Positions 14,895-22,985 of a DNA stretch of 41,769 bases are shown here, one piece after another (within the stretch, counting starts at the first letter, position 1; every line of letters starts with the position of its first letter). The notes beneath the pieces were generated by a model. That model did not search any database. It was not told the origin of the DNA and saw nothing but the letters and a program-made list of their open reading frames with translations. Where the stretch lies: positions 1 through 41,769 of the IMG/VR virus record IMGVR_UViG_3300010211_000043; one strand, 5' to 3'. Both the position numbers and the translations under genes were made by a program. This DNA is from a virus.

Positions 14895-14960
14895 TGTGTG
14901 ACTAGGCATGAGGTATGAGACAACCGGGATACGGTGGGATTGACCGGAATATATTGGGAT
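14895..14960. repeat. Mu-like left end with 20-bp spaced repeats
   Basis: Two copies of ACCGGRATAYRKTGGGAT lie at 14923-14940 and 14943-14960 (14 of 18 positions identical, 20-bp period). The hexamer TGAGAC recurs at about 14916, 14996 and 15039. Transposable phages carry such repeats at their ends as transposase binding sites. The proposed terminal bases are TGTGTGACTAGG from 14895. Confidence 0.6.
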
Positions 14961-15044
14961 ACAAAGAAAAATTGGGCTCTCCGTAAAATTTGGTTTGAGA
15001 CGGGGGCCCTGATCTGAATCCTGGTTTTGGTAGAGATTTGAGAC

Positions 15045-15077
15045 ACGGCGGGCGATGCGATCCCCCGCCGTTTTTTT
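15045..15077 (+). terminator. Intrinsic terminator facing into the prophage
   Basis: ACGGCGGG (15045-15052) pairs with CCCGCCGT (15064-15071) around 11 bases and is followed by seven Ts. Flanking GAGACAC / GTGTCTC can extend the pairing. It stops rightward transcription from the host into the prophage. It does not look like a terminator for the leftward repressor transcript, because no T-tract lies on that side. Confidence 0.8.
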
Positions 15078-15157
15078 GTGTCTCGGTGTGCGTATCTGAG
15101 GTTGATATACACGTCTTGATGTATACATTTTATGGGCATTAAAAGGGCGAACAACCC

Positions 15158-15721
15158 TCAGGCCGAGTGTTTACCGGCCTTGGAGGCCGTCGGCACCGCC
15201 ACGAGTTCCCGACGGAGTTGCTGAAGCCCCATGCGGATGGCGGCGCGGCGGGCGGGTTCGGGGTCCGGATCGCCTTCGGTGGCCGCCATCACATCAGCGT
15301 AGAGGCGGCCGGCCATTTCCCCGGCCGACCGGTCGTCGATGCGGGCATTGACGTCCCGATACACGGCCCTAACCCCTTCAAAGCATAGCCCTAATAGGTG
15401 TCCATCCAGCGGTGGGCCGCTTTGCGGAACAGGCGCGGGCTCCGGTGTTACCGGGGCAGGAGCGCCCGCCTCTTCCTGGTCGCGGCGCATTGGGCCTTGG
15501 CCCGTAGCGAGCCAATCCAAGCTGATGCCATGGGGAGATGCTAGGCGCGCCAGGGTCTCAAAGGGCGGGCGGCTGGTTCCCTTAGCATAAGCGATCAGCT
15601 GGTCCGTGGATTTGCCAGCGGCTTCAGCGGCAGATGTCCGGTCTGGATACAGATCGAGCACCTTGGATATGCGGCTTCCCAGATTCGAGATCAAAGTGGG
15701 AACGCTGATCTGATCCGTCAT
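15158..15721 (-). CDS. Phage repressor, XRE-type HTH
   Basis: 187 aa from the preferred ATG at 15721 (MTDQISVPTLISNLGSRISKVLDLYPDRTSAAEAAGKSTDQL); an in-frame ATG at 15781 would add 20 residues. The N-terminal 70 residues form a helix-turn-helix, with SAAEAAGKSTDQLIAYAKG as the recognition part and FETLARLASPHGISLDWLATGQGP as the following helices, a common CI-type ending. The middle is a proline-rich linker and the C-terminus is helical (possible oligomerisation). No LexA-like peptidase residues are visible. Divergent from the Ner-like gene, it should hold the lysogenic state. Its leftward transcript runs toward the truncated deaminase. Confidence 0.8.
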   Translation of the reverse strand: MTDQISVPTLISNLGSRISKVLDLYPDRTSAAEAAGKSTDQLIAYAKGTSRPPFETLARLASPHGISLDWLATGQGPMRRDQEEAGAPAPVTPEPAPVPQSGPPLDGHLLGLCFEGVRAVYRDVNARIDDRSAGEMAGRLYADVMAATEGDPDPEPARRAAIRMGLQQLRRELVAVPTASKAGKHSA

Positions 15722-15943
15722 GAGAAATTCCCATTTTTCATAAGATATTGGTTTTTCTTGTATTTTTATCTCTCCGGACATATCCGCCCCGAAAGCGAAC
15801 CGGGAACGGAAATATGCGTCACAAGAACCCGGAAAAATCAGTTGCTATACCGTAAATCTCCGGCTACCCTTCTCCCGTTCGTCAAAACCAACCTCCATTT
15901 TTTCCGGCCCGATGGGGCCGGATTAACAAGGAAAGGGTACCCG
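15722..15943. promoter_or_regulatory. Divergent operator/promoter region of the Mu-like phage
   Basis: AT-rich 222-bp gap between the repressor and the Ner-like gene. CCGGAAAAA (15829-15837) and TTTTTCCGG (15899-15907) are an inverted pair, and further CCGG-centred motifs (TCCGGACATATCCG at 15773, ATCTCCGGC at 15856) may be operators. No single clear -35/-10 pair stands out. AAGGAAAGG precedes the GTG start of the Ner-like gene. Confidence 0.55.
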
Positions 15944-16288
15944 GTGCCGCGCCAGCGAGAAGACCTCCCCCCGGAGACCATCCGCCATCTGTTGAACCGT
16001 CGAGGACTGACCTTTGCGGACGTGGACCGGATGAACGGTCTGGCCGAGGGGTCGGCCCGCAAGGCGGCCCGCTACCCGATGTGGGCCGGTGAACTGGCGA
16101 TTGCCGAGGTCCTGGGGCGATCTCCCCGCGAACTATGGCCGTCCCGCTATCAGCCGGACGGCAGCCGCAAGCGGCCGATCCCGATGGACCTGTACCGGAA
16201 CCCGCCGCGTCTGCGACCGGCCCCTTCATCTTCGAAATCTACACGGACCGCCGAGCGCGGTCAGCGGCAAAAGGAGCGCGTGGCATGA
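15944..16288 (+). CDS. ner: Ner-like DNA-binding protein
   Basis: 114 aa. The core EDLPPETIRHLLNRRGLTFADVDRMNGLAEGSARKAARYPMWAGELAIAEVLGRSPRELWPSRY is the Ner/Nlp pattern: an HTH followed by the family ending G..P.elWPSRY. Mu Ner turns down the early and repressor promoters after infection. GTG 15944 is chosen because AAGGAAAGG lies upstream and Ner proteins start just before this motif; the frame is open further upstream but that sequence is not protein-like. The C-terminal tail is basic and longer than in Mu Ner. Confidence 0.88.
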   Translation: MPRQREDLPPETIRHLLNRRGLTFADVDRMNGLAEGSARKAARYPMWAGELAIAEVLGRSPRELWPSRYQPDGSRKRPIPMDLYRNPPRLRPAPSSSKSTRTAERGQRQKERVA

Positions 16289-16321
16289 GCATCGGCGCGC
16301 TCCCCCTTGATGGAGATTCCC

Positions 16322-16531
16322 ATGCCCAAACCTACTCAGCTTCCGTTGCTGCTGGTGACCTTTCCCGACGGCAGCGTGGCCGCGTTCCCGGTCCATACCG
16401 AGGCGGTGGGGAAATTCTCGGTCGACCTGACGGGGCCGGACGGCGTGGCGGTTGGGGACAGCGCAGCCGGTCGGTGGGGGCGCGACCTGCTGACCCCCGC
16501 CCCGGGTGTTTCGGTACACCTGGACTTCTAG
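16322..16531 (+). CDS. Small early phage protein, 69 aa
   Basis: MPKPTQLPLLLVTFPDGSVAAFPVHTEA begins a beta-rich sequence ending in LLTPAPGVSVHLDF. TGGAG lies just before ATG 16322. Family not recognised. A competing frame from 16285 overlaps the ner stop (ATGA) but reads as an R/G-rich shadow. Function unknown; it sits between ner and the transposition genes. Confidence 0.55.
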   Translation: MPKPTQLPLLLVTFPDGSVAAFPVHTEAVGKFSVDLTGPDGVAVGDSAAGRWGRDLLTPAPGVSVHLDF

Positions 16532-16609
16532 CCCTCACCCATCACGACCTGGGGCCGGGCGACTCTGCATCGCACTGGGCGCCCGTCCGCTTTTTGAGGA
16601 GTGCATGCC

Positions 16610-17092
16610 ATGCGTGATCGTGCCGACCGCCGCACGCTGGATCTACTGGCCTGGGAGCCCCCCGAAGTGGTGCGCGCCTTTCCGGTCGAGCATGTGCGCG
16701 CCGCATCGATGCGCGCGCAAATCAGCAAAGCGGTCGCGGCGGTATTGAGGGATTGCGAGACGTCCCGCGAAGACATTGCGACATCCATGTCGGACTACCT
16801 GGGCGAGGCGGTGCCGAAGACGGCGCTGGACGGCTACGCCAGCGAGGCGCGCGAAGACCATACGATCAGCGTCGTTCGATTGATGGCCTTGGTTCATGCG
16901 ACCGAAGACGTGCGTCTTCTTCAGCTTTTGGCCGAATCATTCGGCTATGTCGTGGTCGATGCCAAGCACCGTGACGCCATTGAGGAGGTCATCGACCTCG
17001 ATCGTCGCGACGAGGTAACCGAATATCTGGAGCGGCTGGAGCAGCGGATTGACGCCCGGCGACGGCGGCGGCGCGGAGGGTCGCACCGATGA
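16610..17092 (+). CDS. Early regulator-like protein before the transposase
   Basis: 160 aa, mostly helical. Residues about 25-85 (VRAASMRAQISKAVAAVLRDCETSREDIATSMSDYLGEAVPKTALDGYASEAREDHTIS) look like an HTH-type DNA-binding fold, and the C-terminus is an acidic-then-basic coil ending RRRRRRGG. Genes like this often lie directly upstream of MuA in alphaproteobacterial transposable phages. GAGGA precedes ATG 16610. It overlaps the transposase start by 4 bases, so the two are coupled. A role in transposition or its control is inferred. Confidence 0.75.
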   Translation: MRDRADRRTLDLLAWEPPEVVRAFPVEHVRAASMRAQISKAVAAVLRDCETSREDIATSMSDYLGEAVPKTALDGYASEAREDHTISVVRLMALVHATEDVRLLQLLAESFGYVVVDAKHRDAIEEVIDLDRRDEVTEYLERLEQRIDARRRRRRGGSHR

Positions 17093-19224
17093 CCACGGTG
17101 CGTCTTCCGTCCACGGCCCTTGCGTCCGATGCGACTTGGTACACGGCCGACGAGTTGGCGGCGCTGAAGTTGCCGGGCCTGCCTACGACCAAGCGGGGCG
17201 TCAATCTGGTAGCTGCCCGTGAAACCTGGTCACACCGGCCGCGCAAGGGCCGGGGCGGGGGCCGGGAATATCCGGTATCGGCGCTTCCGGACAAAGCCCG
17301 CGCGGCCCTGGCGCGGCGCGCGCTGGCGGCGGAGGCCCCCGCCCCGGCGGTGGTGGCGGCGGACCGAGGACAGCGCGACCCGGCGGACCTGAAGGATACC
17401 GCGCGGTCTTGCATGGATGCACGGGCGGCCTTGTGCGCCGAAATCGATCGGCTGTGCCTGGAATACGGGCTGAGCCAACGCCAAGCGGTGTTGGCGCTGG
17501 TCGATCAGGCCAAAGCGGGCACCCTGGCGGAGCATCTGGCGCGGATGGTGCCCCAGGCCAACGCACGGGGCGGAAAAACCGGGGCGCGGACATTGTCGCG
17601 GCCGACCCTTTCGCGCTGGCTGGCGGCGCGGGCGGTGGGCGACGTCACGGCCTTGGCCCCGGCGGAAGAGCAGCCGCGCGAGCTGGCGCCGTGGGTTTAT
17701 CCCCTGATGAAGCTGTATCACCGGCCGCAAAAGCCCTCCATCGCCGCCTGTCTGGACTGGTGGCCGGAGGATGCCCCGGTTCCGGCGCCGTCCTATGACC
17801 AAGCGCGGCGGTTCATCCGCAGCTTGGGCGCGGTGGCCAAGAACAAGGGCCGGGTCGGGCCGCGCGACCTGAAGCGGTTGCGCGCGCTGCTGATCCGCAC
17901 TTTCGATCACCTGTTGCCCGGCGACGTCTACACGGCGGACGGCCATTGCCATGACCGGGAAATCGCCCACCCGCTGACCGGCAAGCCGTTCCGCCCGGAA
18001 ATCATCGGCGTGGTGGACGTGGCCACGCGGCTGTGGGTGGGGTGGTCGGCCTGGACGGCGGAATCCGAATGGCTGGTGAGCGCCGCCTTGCGGGTGGCGG
18101 TGATCGAGCATGGCGTTCCGGCGATTTGGTACGTGGACAACGGATGCGGCTTCAAGAACCGCGCCCACAATGATCCCGTCACGGGCCTGATGGCCCGGTT
18201 GGGAATCACCCTCAAGCACTCGATCCCCTACAACTCCCAGGCCCGTGGCGTCATCGAGCGTTTCCATCAGACTGCCTTGATCCGCCCGGCGCGGCAATCC
18301 ATGGCCTATGTCGGCCACGATATGGACCGCGAGGCCCGTCACCTGGCGTTCAAGGCCGGGCGGAAGGACATTAAAACCTTCGGCCACAGCCCGGTCGTTC
18401 AGCCGTGGGACGCGTTCCTGAGCGAAGTGGAAGCGTGGCGCGCGGATTACAATACTCGTCCGCACTCCGCCTTGCCGCGCACCCGCGACCCCGAAACCGG
18501 CAAGATGCGGCGACGGTCCCCGGCGGAACAGTGGGAGGCGTTGAGCCAAGAGGCCGAAGCCCTGGGCGTTGCCCCGGTGCGGCTGTCGGCCGAGGAGGCG
18601 CGCGACCTGTTCCGGCCGCACGAACTGCGCACGGTGCGGCGCGCCTGGGTGCATCTGCACAGCCGCAAGTATTTCAGCCAGACGCTGGATGATTTGGACC
18701 TGCACGGCCAAGAGGTTCGCGTGGAATACGATCCGCGCGACATGGGCCGGGTGTGGGTGCGGGACCTTGAGGGGCGGTTGATCTGCGAGGCGGCCGAAAA
18801 CGGTAACGCTCGCCCGTACTTCAACGATGACGATGTGTTGGCCGCCCGCGAGCGCCGCGCCACGGCAGCGGAGGCCTTGCCGATTCGCGACGAAAGCGCG
18901 GTGCCGCATCTGCTGGCCGAGTCCCCGGTGCCCGCCCCCCGTCAACTCACTGCCGACGAACAGGCCGCGAAGGCCCGGTTGGCGGCGGAGATGGCGGCGG
19001 ACCGGGCGGCCCCCACCAAACCCGAAACCCCGAAAGACCGCTGGTGGACGGCGCGGCAAACGCTGGACGCGCACGCGGCCGGACGACCGGTGGACGCCGA
19101 CGCCCTGCGTTGGGCGCAGGGGTACGCCGGGACGCCCGAGTACCGGTCCCACGAAGGGCTTTATGAGGATTTCGGAGAGATCTACCTGCGCGGCCTGCCC
19201 GGAATGACGGCCGCCGCCGGATAG
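17089..19224 (+). CDS. MuA-like DDE transposase
   Basis: 711 aa, close to Mu A in length. The N-terminus (about 15-75) is a Mu-type winged HTH for end or enhancer binding (WYTADELAALKLPGLPTTKRGVNLVAARETW), and a second helical DNA-binding region lies at about 105-185. The RNase-H-like core holds D284 (TADGHCHD), D350 (YVDNGCGF) and E390 (SQARGVIERFH), the catalytic triad. The C-terminal part includes a Mu-transposase C-terminal beta-barrel (VHLHSRKYFSQTLDDLDLHGQEVRVEYDPRDMGRVWV). It cuts and joins phage ends to target DNA. It works with the ATPase encoded 60 bases downstream. Confidence 0.95.
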   Translation: MTTVRLPSTALASDATWYTADELAALKLPGLPTTKRGVNLVAARETWSHRPRKGRGGGREYPVSALPDKARAALARRALAAEAPAPAVVAADRGQRDPADLKDTARSCMDARAALCAEIDRLCLEYGLSQRQAVLALVDQAKAGTLAEHLARMVPQANARGGKTGARTLSRPTLSRWLAARAVGDVTALAPAEEQPRELAPWVYPLMKLYHRPQKPSIAACLDWWPEDAPVPAPSYDQARRFIRSLGAVAKNKGRVGPRDLKRLRALLIRTFDHLLPGDVYTADGHCHDREIAHPLTGKPFRPEIIGVVDVATRLWVGWSAWTAESEWLVSAALRVAVIEHGVPAIWYVDNGCGFKNRAHNDPVTGLMARLGITLKHSIPYNSQARGVIERFHQTALIRPARQSMAYVGHDMDREARHLAFKAGRKDIKTFGHSPVVQPWDAFLSEVEAWRADYNTRPHSALPRTRDPETGKMRRRSPAEQWEALSQEAEALGVAPVRLSAEEARDLFRPHELRTVRRAWVHLHSRKYFSQTLDDLDLHGQEVRVEYDPRDMGRVWVRDLEGRLICEAAENGNARPYFNDDDVLAARERRATAAEALPIRDESAVPHLLAESPVPAPRQLTADEQAAKARLAAEMAADRAAPTKPETPKDRWWTARQTLDAHAAGRPVDADALRWAQGYAGTPEYRSHEGLYEDFGEIYLRGLPGMTAAAG

Positions 19225-19284
19225 GAACGGTCCGCACGGGGTGGCACCCCCGACGCGAACCCACAATGGACACACGAGGAGACC

Positions 19285-20073
19285 ATGACCGCACACAGGA
19301 TCGAAGTCAATGCCACCACCGCACCGCTCACCAATGTGGCGTTGTTCGGCGGGTTGGTGGATCGATTGATCAACCGCCCGCGTCACCTGCCCGGGATCGG
19401 TTTGTTTTATGGGTTCAGCGGGTTGGGAAAGACCTGGTCGGCCACCCATGCCGCCCATCGCACCCGCGCCCGCTATATCGAGTGCGGCGAAAGCTGGACC
19501 AAGGGCAAATTTTTGAAAGCCTTGGCGATCGAGGTCGGCGTGGAGCCGCGCGGCACGGCCGCCGACTTGGTCGAACGCATCATCATGGCTTGCGAAAGCC
19601 AGGATCGGCCGATCCTGATCGATGAGGCCGATCACATCGTGCGCAAGGGCTTTATCGAAACGGTGCGCGAGATCGCCGACAAGTCCGGGGTGCCCATCAT
19701 CCTGATCGGGGAGGAACAGCTTGCGGCGGCCATCGCCGCGCGGTCCGAACGCTGCCACAACCGGGTTTTGTCGGCGGTCGCCGCCCAGTTGGTAACGGCC
19801 GATGACGTCGCCTTGGTGGCGGGCTTGTATTATCCGCGTCTCGACATCGCCATGGATCTGATCGAGCGGATCACGACGGAAAGCGCCGGACGCATCCGGC
19901 GCGTGGTGGTCAACCTGCACCGGGTCGCGGAGACCGCTGCAACCGAGGGCTGGGACGGCGCCCCGGCGCCGATCACCCTGGTCAAGTGGGGCGATCGCCC
20001 TTTGTACACCAATGCCGTCCCGGCCCTGCGGGCGGCGGAGCGTCTGCCCAGCCGGGCGGGAGGCCGCCGATGA
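19285..20073 (+). CDS. MuB-like AAA ATPase, target-DNA activator
   Basis: 262 aa. Walker A GFSGLGKT (43-50) and Walker B PILIDEAD (109-116) with an AAA+ core, and a short helical lid at the C-terminal end. MuB binds target DNA, delivers it to the transposase and gives target immunity. GAGGA precedes ATG 19285. The pair MuA/MuB in this order is diagnostic of transposable phages. It overlaps the next gene by 4 bases. Confidence 0.93.
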   Translation: MTAHRIEVNATTAPLTNVALFGGLVDRLINRPRHLPGIGLFYGFSGLGKTWSATHAAHRTRARYIECGESWTKGKFLKALAIEVGVEPRGTAADLVERIIMACESQDRPILIDEADHIVRKGFIETVREIADKSGVPIILIGEEQLAAAIAARSERCHNRVLSAVAAQLVTADDVALVAGLYYPRLDIAMDLIERITTESAGRIRRVVVNLHRVAETAATEGWDGAPAPITLVKWGDRPLYTNAVPALRAAERLPSRAGGRR

Positions 20074-20735
20074 GCCGGTTGCCTTGCCATGTCGAAGCGG
20101 CCTTGCGGGTGAGGGTGAAGCGCGGTCACCAGGGTGTTTGGGACGCCATTCGGGACCGGCGCGGGGAGGCTTGGACCCTGCGCGAGATCTGGCTTGCCAC
20201 GGCGACGTACAGCGTCGAGGCCGTTCGCGACTACGTGCACCGTCTGGCCTTGGCCGGGTATGTGGACCGCGTGGGCGCGGCCACTTTTACAGGCGCGCAA
20301 GCGATCCCCTGGCGCCTGATCCGCGACGCCGGGCCGGAGGCGCCGCGCCTGCGCCGGGACGGCTCCGAGGTTCCGCCGACGGCGCAGGAGGCCATGTGGC
20401 GCACGCTGCGCATGATCGGCCGCGACGGCGTAACCGCCGATGATCTGGTGGTGATGGCCTCGACGGAGACTACCGCCGTCGCCCGCACCTCGGCGAACCG
20501 CTATCTGCAGGCGCTGGCCCGCGCCGGATATCTGCGGGTTTTGGAAGAGGGCAAGCCCGGCCACGGGAAGCAAGGCGCCGCGTTGGCTCGCTATGCCCTG
20601 CGCGCCGGACGTAATAGCGGCCCGGCGGCGCCGATGATCGCCCGCATCACCCACGCCGTGTGGGACCCGAACCTTAATCAGTGGGCCGAGGGCGCCGAGG
20701 CCGACGTCTCCGGTGCGGGAGGCGGTCATGGGTGA
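20070..20735 (+). CDS. Winged-HTH early protein
   Basis: 221 aa with two wHTH-like parts. The first (about 18-65) is GVWDAIRDRRGEAWTLREIWLATATYSVEAVRDYVHRLALAGYVDRV, and the second (about 105-165) is AMWRTLRMIGRDGVTADDLVVMASTETTAVARTSANRYLQALARAGYLRVLEEG. Such double-wHTH proteins are frequent in the early block of Mu-like phages of Alphaproteobacteria. Its ATG overlaps the MuB-like stop. It probably binds DNA; its target is unknown. Confidence 0.8.
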   Translation: MSRLPCHVEAALRVRVKRGHQGVWDAIRDRRGEAWTLREIWLATATYSVEAVRDYVHRLALAGYVDRVGAATFTGAQAIPWRLIRDAGPEAPRLRRDGSEVPPTAQEAMWRTLRMIGRDGVTADDLVVMASTETTAVARTSANRYLQALARAGYLRVLEEGKPGHGKQGAALARYALRAGRNSGPAAPMIARITHAVWDPNLNQWAEGAEADVSGAGGGHG

Positions 20736-21162
20736 CGCCGCGACGCTCCCGCCCGCCGAGGGCCGGGCCATGACCCGCGCCCGCACCGCCTGGGGCGACG
20801 TCCTGCCCGATGCCGTGCACGCCCTGGCCATGGCCTGTGACGCGGAAAGTCAGGCCCGCGTTGCGGCGCGCATCCTGCGTCGCGACGGGCGCGGATCGTA
20901 CAGCGCCGCCGTCATCAATCAGGTGTTGGGCCGGGCCTATCCCGGCGACATGGACGCGGTGTTGGCCGCCGTGACCGCCGCCCTGATCCCCGATCAAGTG
21001 CCGTGCCCCGGCCTGGGCGAGGCCATCGGCGCCGCCGATTGCTGGGACTGGCAGACCAAGGCGCGGAGCCCGGCCGTCGCCACGTCCAGCCATCGCATGC
21101 GCATGCGGCGCGCCTGTCAGGCGTGCGCGCGCTTTCACGAGGAGGAGGACCGCCGATGCTGA
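20728..21162 (+). CDS. Early phage protein, 144 aa, cysteine-containing
   Basis: The first part (about 15-90) is helical and HTH-like (AESQARVAARILRRDGRGSYSAAVINQVLGRAYPGDMDAVLAAV). The second part has CW and two C-x2-C-type positions (CQACARFHEEEDRRC). It overlaps both neighbours by 7-8 bases. This family is common beside MuB-like genes, but no function is known to me. Confidence 0.75.
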   Translation: MGDAATLPPAEGRAMTRARTAWGDVLPDAVHALAMACDAESQARVAARILRRDGRGSYSAAVINQVLGRAYPGDMDAVLAAVTAALIPDQVPCPGLGEAIGAADCWDWQTKARSPAVATSSHRMRMRRACQACARFHEEEDRRC

Positions 21163-21521
21163 GTCATGACCTGACAAATCTGCGGATGCATTGGCTGGGC
21201 GTGTTGCGCGGCGACGTGCCGCCCCCCGGCCCGGAGAGAATCGCCGATCTGGTGAACGGTCTCGGCGACTGCATCGCCCAGGCGGAGGCTCTGGAACGCG
21301 GCATCGTGCCGCAGACCTTGCCGCTCGTCACGGATCGCGACGAGCGCTCCGCTCGGGATGTGGTGCGGCAGTGGTTGGACGATCTCCCGACCGATCGACG
21401 CCGACATGCCGAAGCGGTGATGGACGCCGTAACGACGGCCTGCCGGGCCCACCTGGATGATTCCGCAGCCCCCGCCCCTCGGGCGTCCCGGCGGCGCAAA
21501 CGCACGGAGGGCACGGCATGA
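21156..21521 (+). CDS. Early phage protein, 121 aa
   Basis: Mostly helical: LRMHWLGVLRGDVPPPGPERIADLVNGLGDCIAQAEALERG, then a basic end RASRRRKRTEG. No recognised domain. Starts within the end of the previous gene (7-base overlap) after GGAGGAGG, so the start is well supported. Function unknown. Confidence 0.7.
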   Translation: MLSHDLTNLRMHWLGVLRGDVPPPGPERIADLVNGLGDCIAQAEALERGIVPQTLPLVTDRDERSARDVVRQWLDDLPTDRRRHAEAVMDAVTTACRAHLDDSAAPAPRASRRRKRTEGTA

Positions 21522-21679
21522 AAACGTATATCCCCGATCGTCCGCCGATGGACGCGGAGGTTGCGCTGACGTTGCCGTCGGGCGCCGTCTTGCGTGGTCG
21601 TCTGAAGACGGCGCGCACCCTGGTCGGCGGGCGCGAGGTCTGGGCGCTGGCGGGGCCGCCTCCCGGAGGCACCGGATGA
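21518..21679 (+). CDS. Small early phage protein, 53 aa
   Basis: Begins MKTYIPDRPPMDAEVALTLPSG and continues as beta-like strands with VLRGRL and GGREVWALAG. The ATG overlaps the upstream stop and the stop overlaps the next ATG (ATGA), a typical run of coupled small genes. No family recognised. Confidence 0.6.
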   Translation: MKTYIPDRPPMDAEVALTLPSGAVLRGRLKTARTLVGGREVWALAGPPPGGTG

Positions 21680-21783
21680 TCGCCCGCCTGCTGGCGACCG
21701 GCGCCTTGGTGCCGGCTCCGCCCAGGCGGCGGCCGGGCCTGTTTCAAATCCTGTTTAAACGCCTTTGGAGGGCTTTTCGATGA
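21676..21783 (+). CDS. Very small basic protein, 35 aa
   Basis: MIARLLATGALVPAPPRRRPG followed by an amphipathic basic end (FQILFKRLWRAFR). It is chained by ATGA overlaps on both sides. It could be a real micro-protein or only a coupling leader for the DUF3164 gene. Confidence 0.4.
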   Translation: MIARLLATGALVPAPPRRRPGLFQILFKRLWRAFR

Positions 21784-22436
21784 CGGTTCAAATCCCTGAG
21801 ATCACCCTTCCGGCGCCGCCGGTCACACCGCCCGACGGGTTCGTGATGGATGCCAAGGGACACATGATCCCGCAGGCTGCCGTCAAGCCGCACCAACAGC
21901 TTGAAGATCAGATGGTGCGCAAGGTTTTGGGCTTCGCGGCGGACCTGGCCAATCAAATTCGTCGCTTCAAGGGACATGTGTTCGACGACGCCAACAGCTA
22001 CATGACGTTGGCAGCCGAGGAATACGGCGCCACCAAGCGCGGCGCCCGGGGGAAGGGCAACGTGACCTTCACCACCGTCGACGGCCTGATGAAATTCCAA
22101 ATCGCGGTCGCCGACCGACTGACCTTCGGGCCGGAGCTTCAAATTGCGCGCGACCTGTTCGACGCCTGCATCGCCGATTGGGCCGAAGGCGCGCGTGCGG
22201 AACTGCGCGCCCTGGTGGACAGCGCCTTCCAAGCCGACAAGGAGGGACAGGTCTCGCGAGATGCCGTTTTCCGTCTGCTGCGCCTGGAGTTCGACGACGA
22301 CCGCTGGCGCAAGGGGCAGGACGCCATTCGCGACAGCATCCGCGTTATCGGTTCGAAGGCTTACGCCCGCTTTTACATCCGCGACGATCAACAGGCCGCA
22401 TGGCGTGCGGTTCCGATCGATCTGGCGGCGGCATAG
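21780..22436 (+). CDS. DUF3164 family protein
   Basis: 218 aa. The segments GFVMDAKGHMIPQAAVKPHQQLEDQMVRKVLGFAADLANQIRRFKGHVFDD and GNVTFTTVDGLMKFQIAVADRLTFGPELQIARDLFDACI match the DUF3164 pattern, a protein common in the early region of Mu-like phages. Its function is not established; the position (after transposition genes, before GemA) suggests a replication or host-takeover role. ATG 21780 overlaps the upstream stop. Confidence 0.88.
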   Translation: MTVQIPEITLPAPPVTPPDGFVMDAKGHMIPQAAVKPHQQLEDQMVRKVLGFAADLANQIRRFKGHVFDDANSYMTLAAEEYGATKRGARGKGNVTFTTVDGLMKFQIAVADRLTFGPELQIARDLFDACIADWAEGARAELRALVDSAFQADKEGQVSRDAVFRLLRLEFDDDRWRKGQDAIRDSIRVIGSKAYARFYIRDDQQAAWRAVPIDLAAA

Positions 22437-22451
22437 GGGGAGGGACGCGTC

Positions 22452-22985
22452 ATGAAAGCCCCGGTCAAACTGACGCGGCGACAGGACGCGGCGTGGGCGG
22501 CTTTTTGGGCCGCGTACCCGCGCAAGGAAGGCAAGGCCGCCGCCCGCGACGTATTTGCCATCCTGACGGCCGAGGGCCCGGCCGGCGGTGTCGATCCGGA
22601 CTTTCTGGTTCGTGCGGCCGAGCGGTACGCCGACCAGTGCCGCGAACGTCGCCTGGAGGTGGTCTATGTGGCCCACGCCAAGACCTGGCTGCGCCAGCGG
22701 CGGTTCGAGGACGAAGCGTTCCAGGACCCGCCTGAAAGCGCGGAGCCCGACACGCTGCCCGTGGACATCGGCCCCACCGGTCAATGGTGGCCGATCCTGG
22801 CGGCGGCCGGGATGGATCGCGACGCCTGGGACCGATGGCTGGCGCCGTGCCGGATCACCGGCACACTCGACGGTGACGTCACCATCGCCGCCCCCTCCGC
22901 CTTCCACCGCGATTGGCTGCGCACCCGTTTGGACGATGTGCTGCGCACCGCATTTGGTCGCCGCGTCACGGTCGAGGTGATGTGA
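22452..22985 (+). CDS. Replication-type protein with DnaA domain-I-like C-terminus
   Basis: 177 aa. The front (AAWAAFWAAYPRKEGKAAARDVFAIL, later VVYVAHAKTWLRQRRFEDEAF) resembles phage replication-initiator C-terminal segments. The back (about 110-177) reads WWPILAAAGMDRDAWDRWLAPCRITG, then VTIAAPSAFHRDWLRTRLDDVLRTAF, which follows the DnaA_N pattern (W..W..PL ... P..F...W....Y...I). DnaA domain I recruits DnaB or partners, so the protein may bring host replication machinery to the phage ends. That role is inferred from the domain look-alike. Confidence 0.75.
   Translation: MKAPVKLTRRQDAAWAAFWAAYPRKEGKAAARDVFAILTAEGPAGGVDPDFLVRAAERYADQCRERRLEVVYVAHAKTWLRQRRFEDEAFQDPPESAEPDTLPVDIGPTGQWWPILAAAGMDRDAWDRWLAPCRITGTLDGDVTIAAPSAFHRDWLRTRLDDVLRTAFGRRVTVEVM

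Noticed and set aside
14841-15154. Minus-strand frames of 87-95 codons over the prophage left end
   Set aside because: They cross the proposed phage end and the repeat region, have no ribosome site and look like chance frames; neither contains the missing P-loop of the deaminase.
16285-16617. Plus-strand frame starting with ATGA at the ner stop
   Set aside because: Start coupling is attractive, but the sequence is R/G/P-rich and reads as a shadow of the 16322 gene.
17230-19920. 896-codon open frame on the minus strand
   Set aside because: It lies opposite the transposase and ATPase genes, which have clear motifs; its sequence is the G/R/H/P-rich type produced by reading GC-rich genes backwards.
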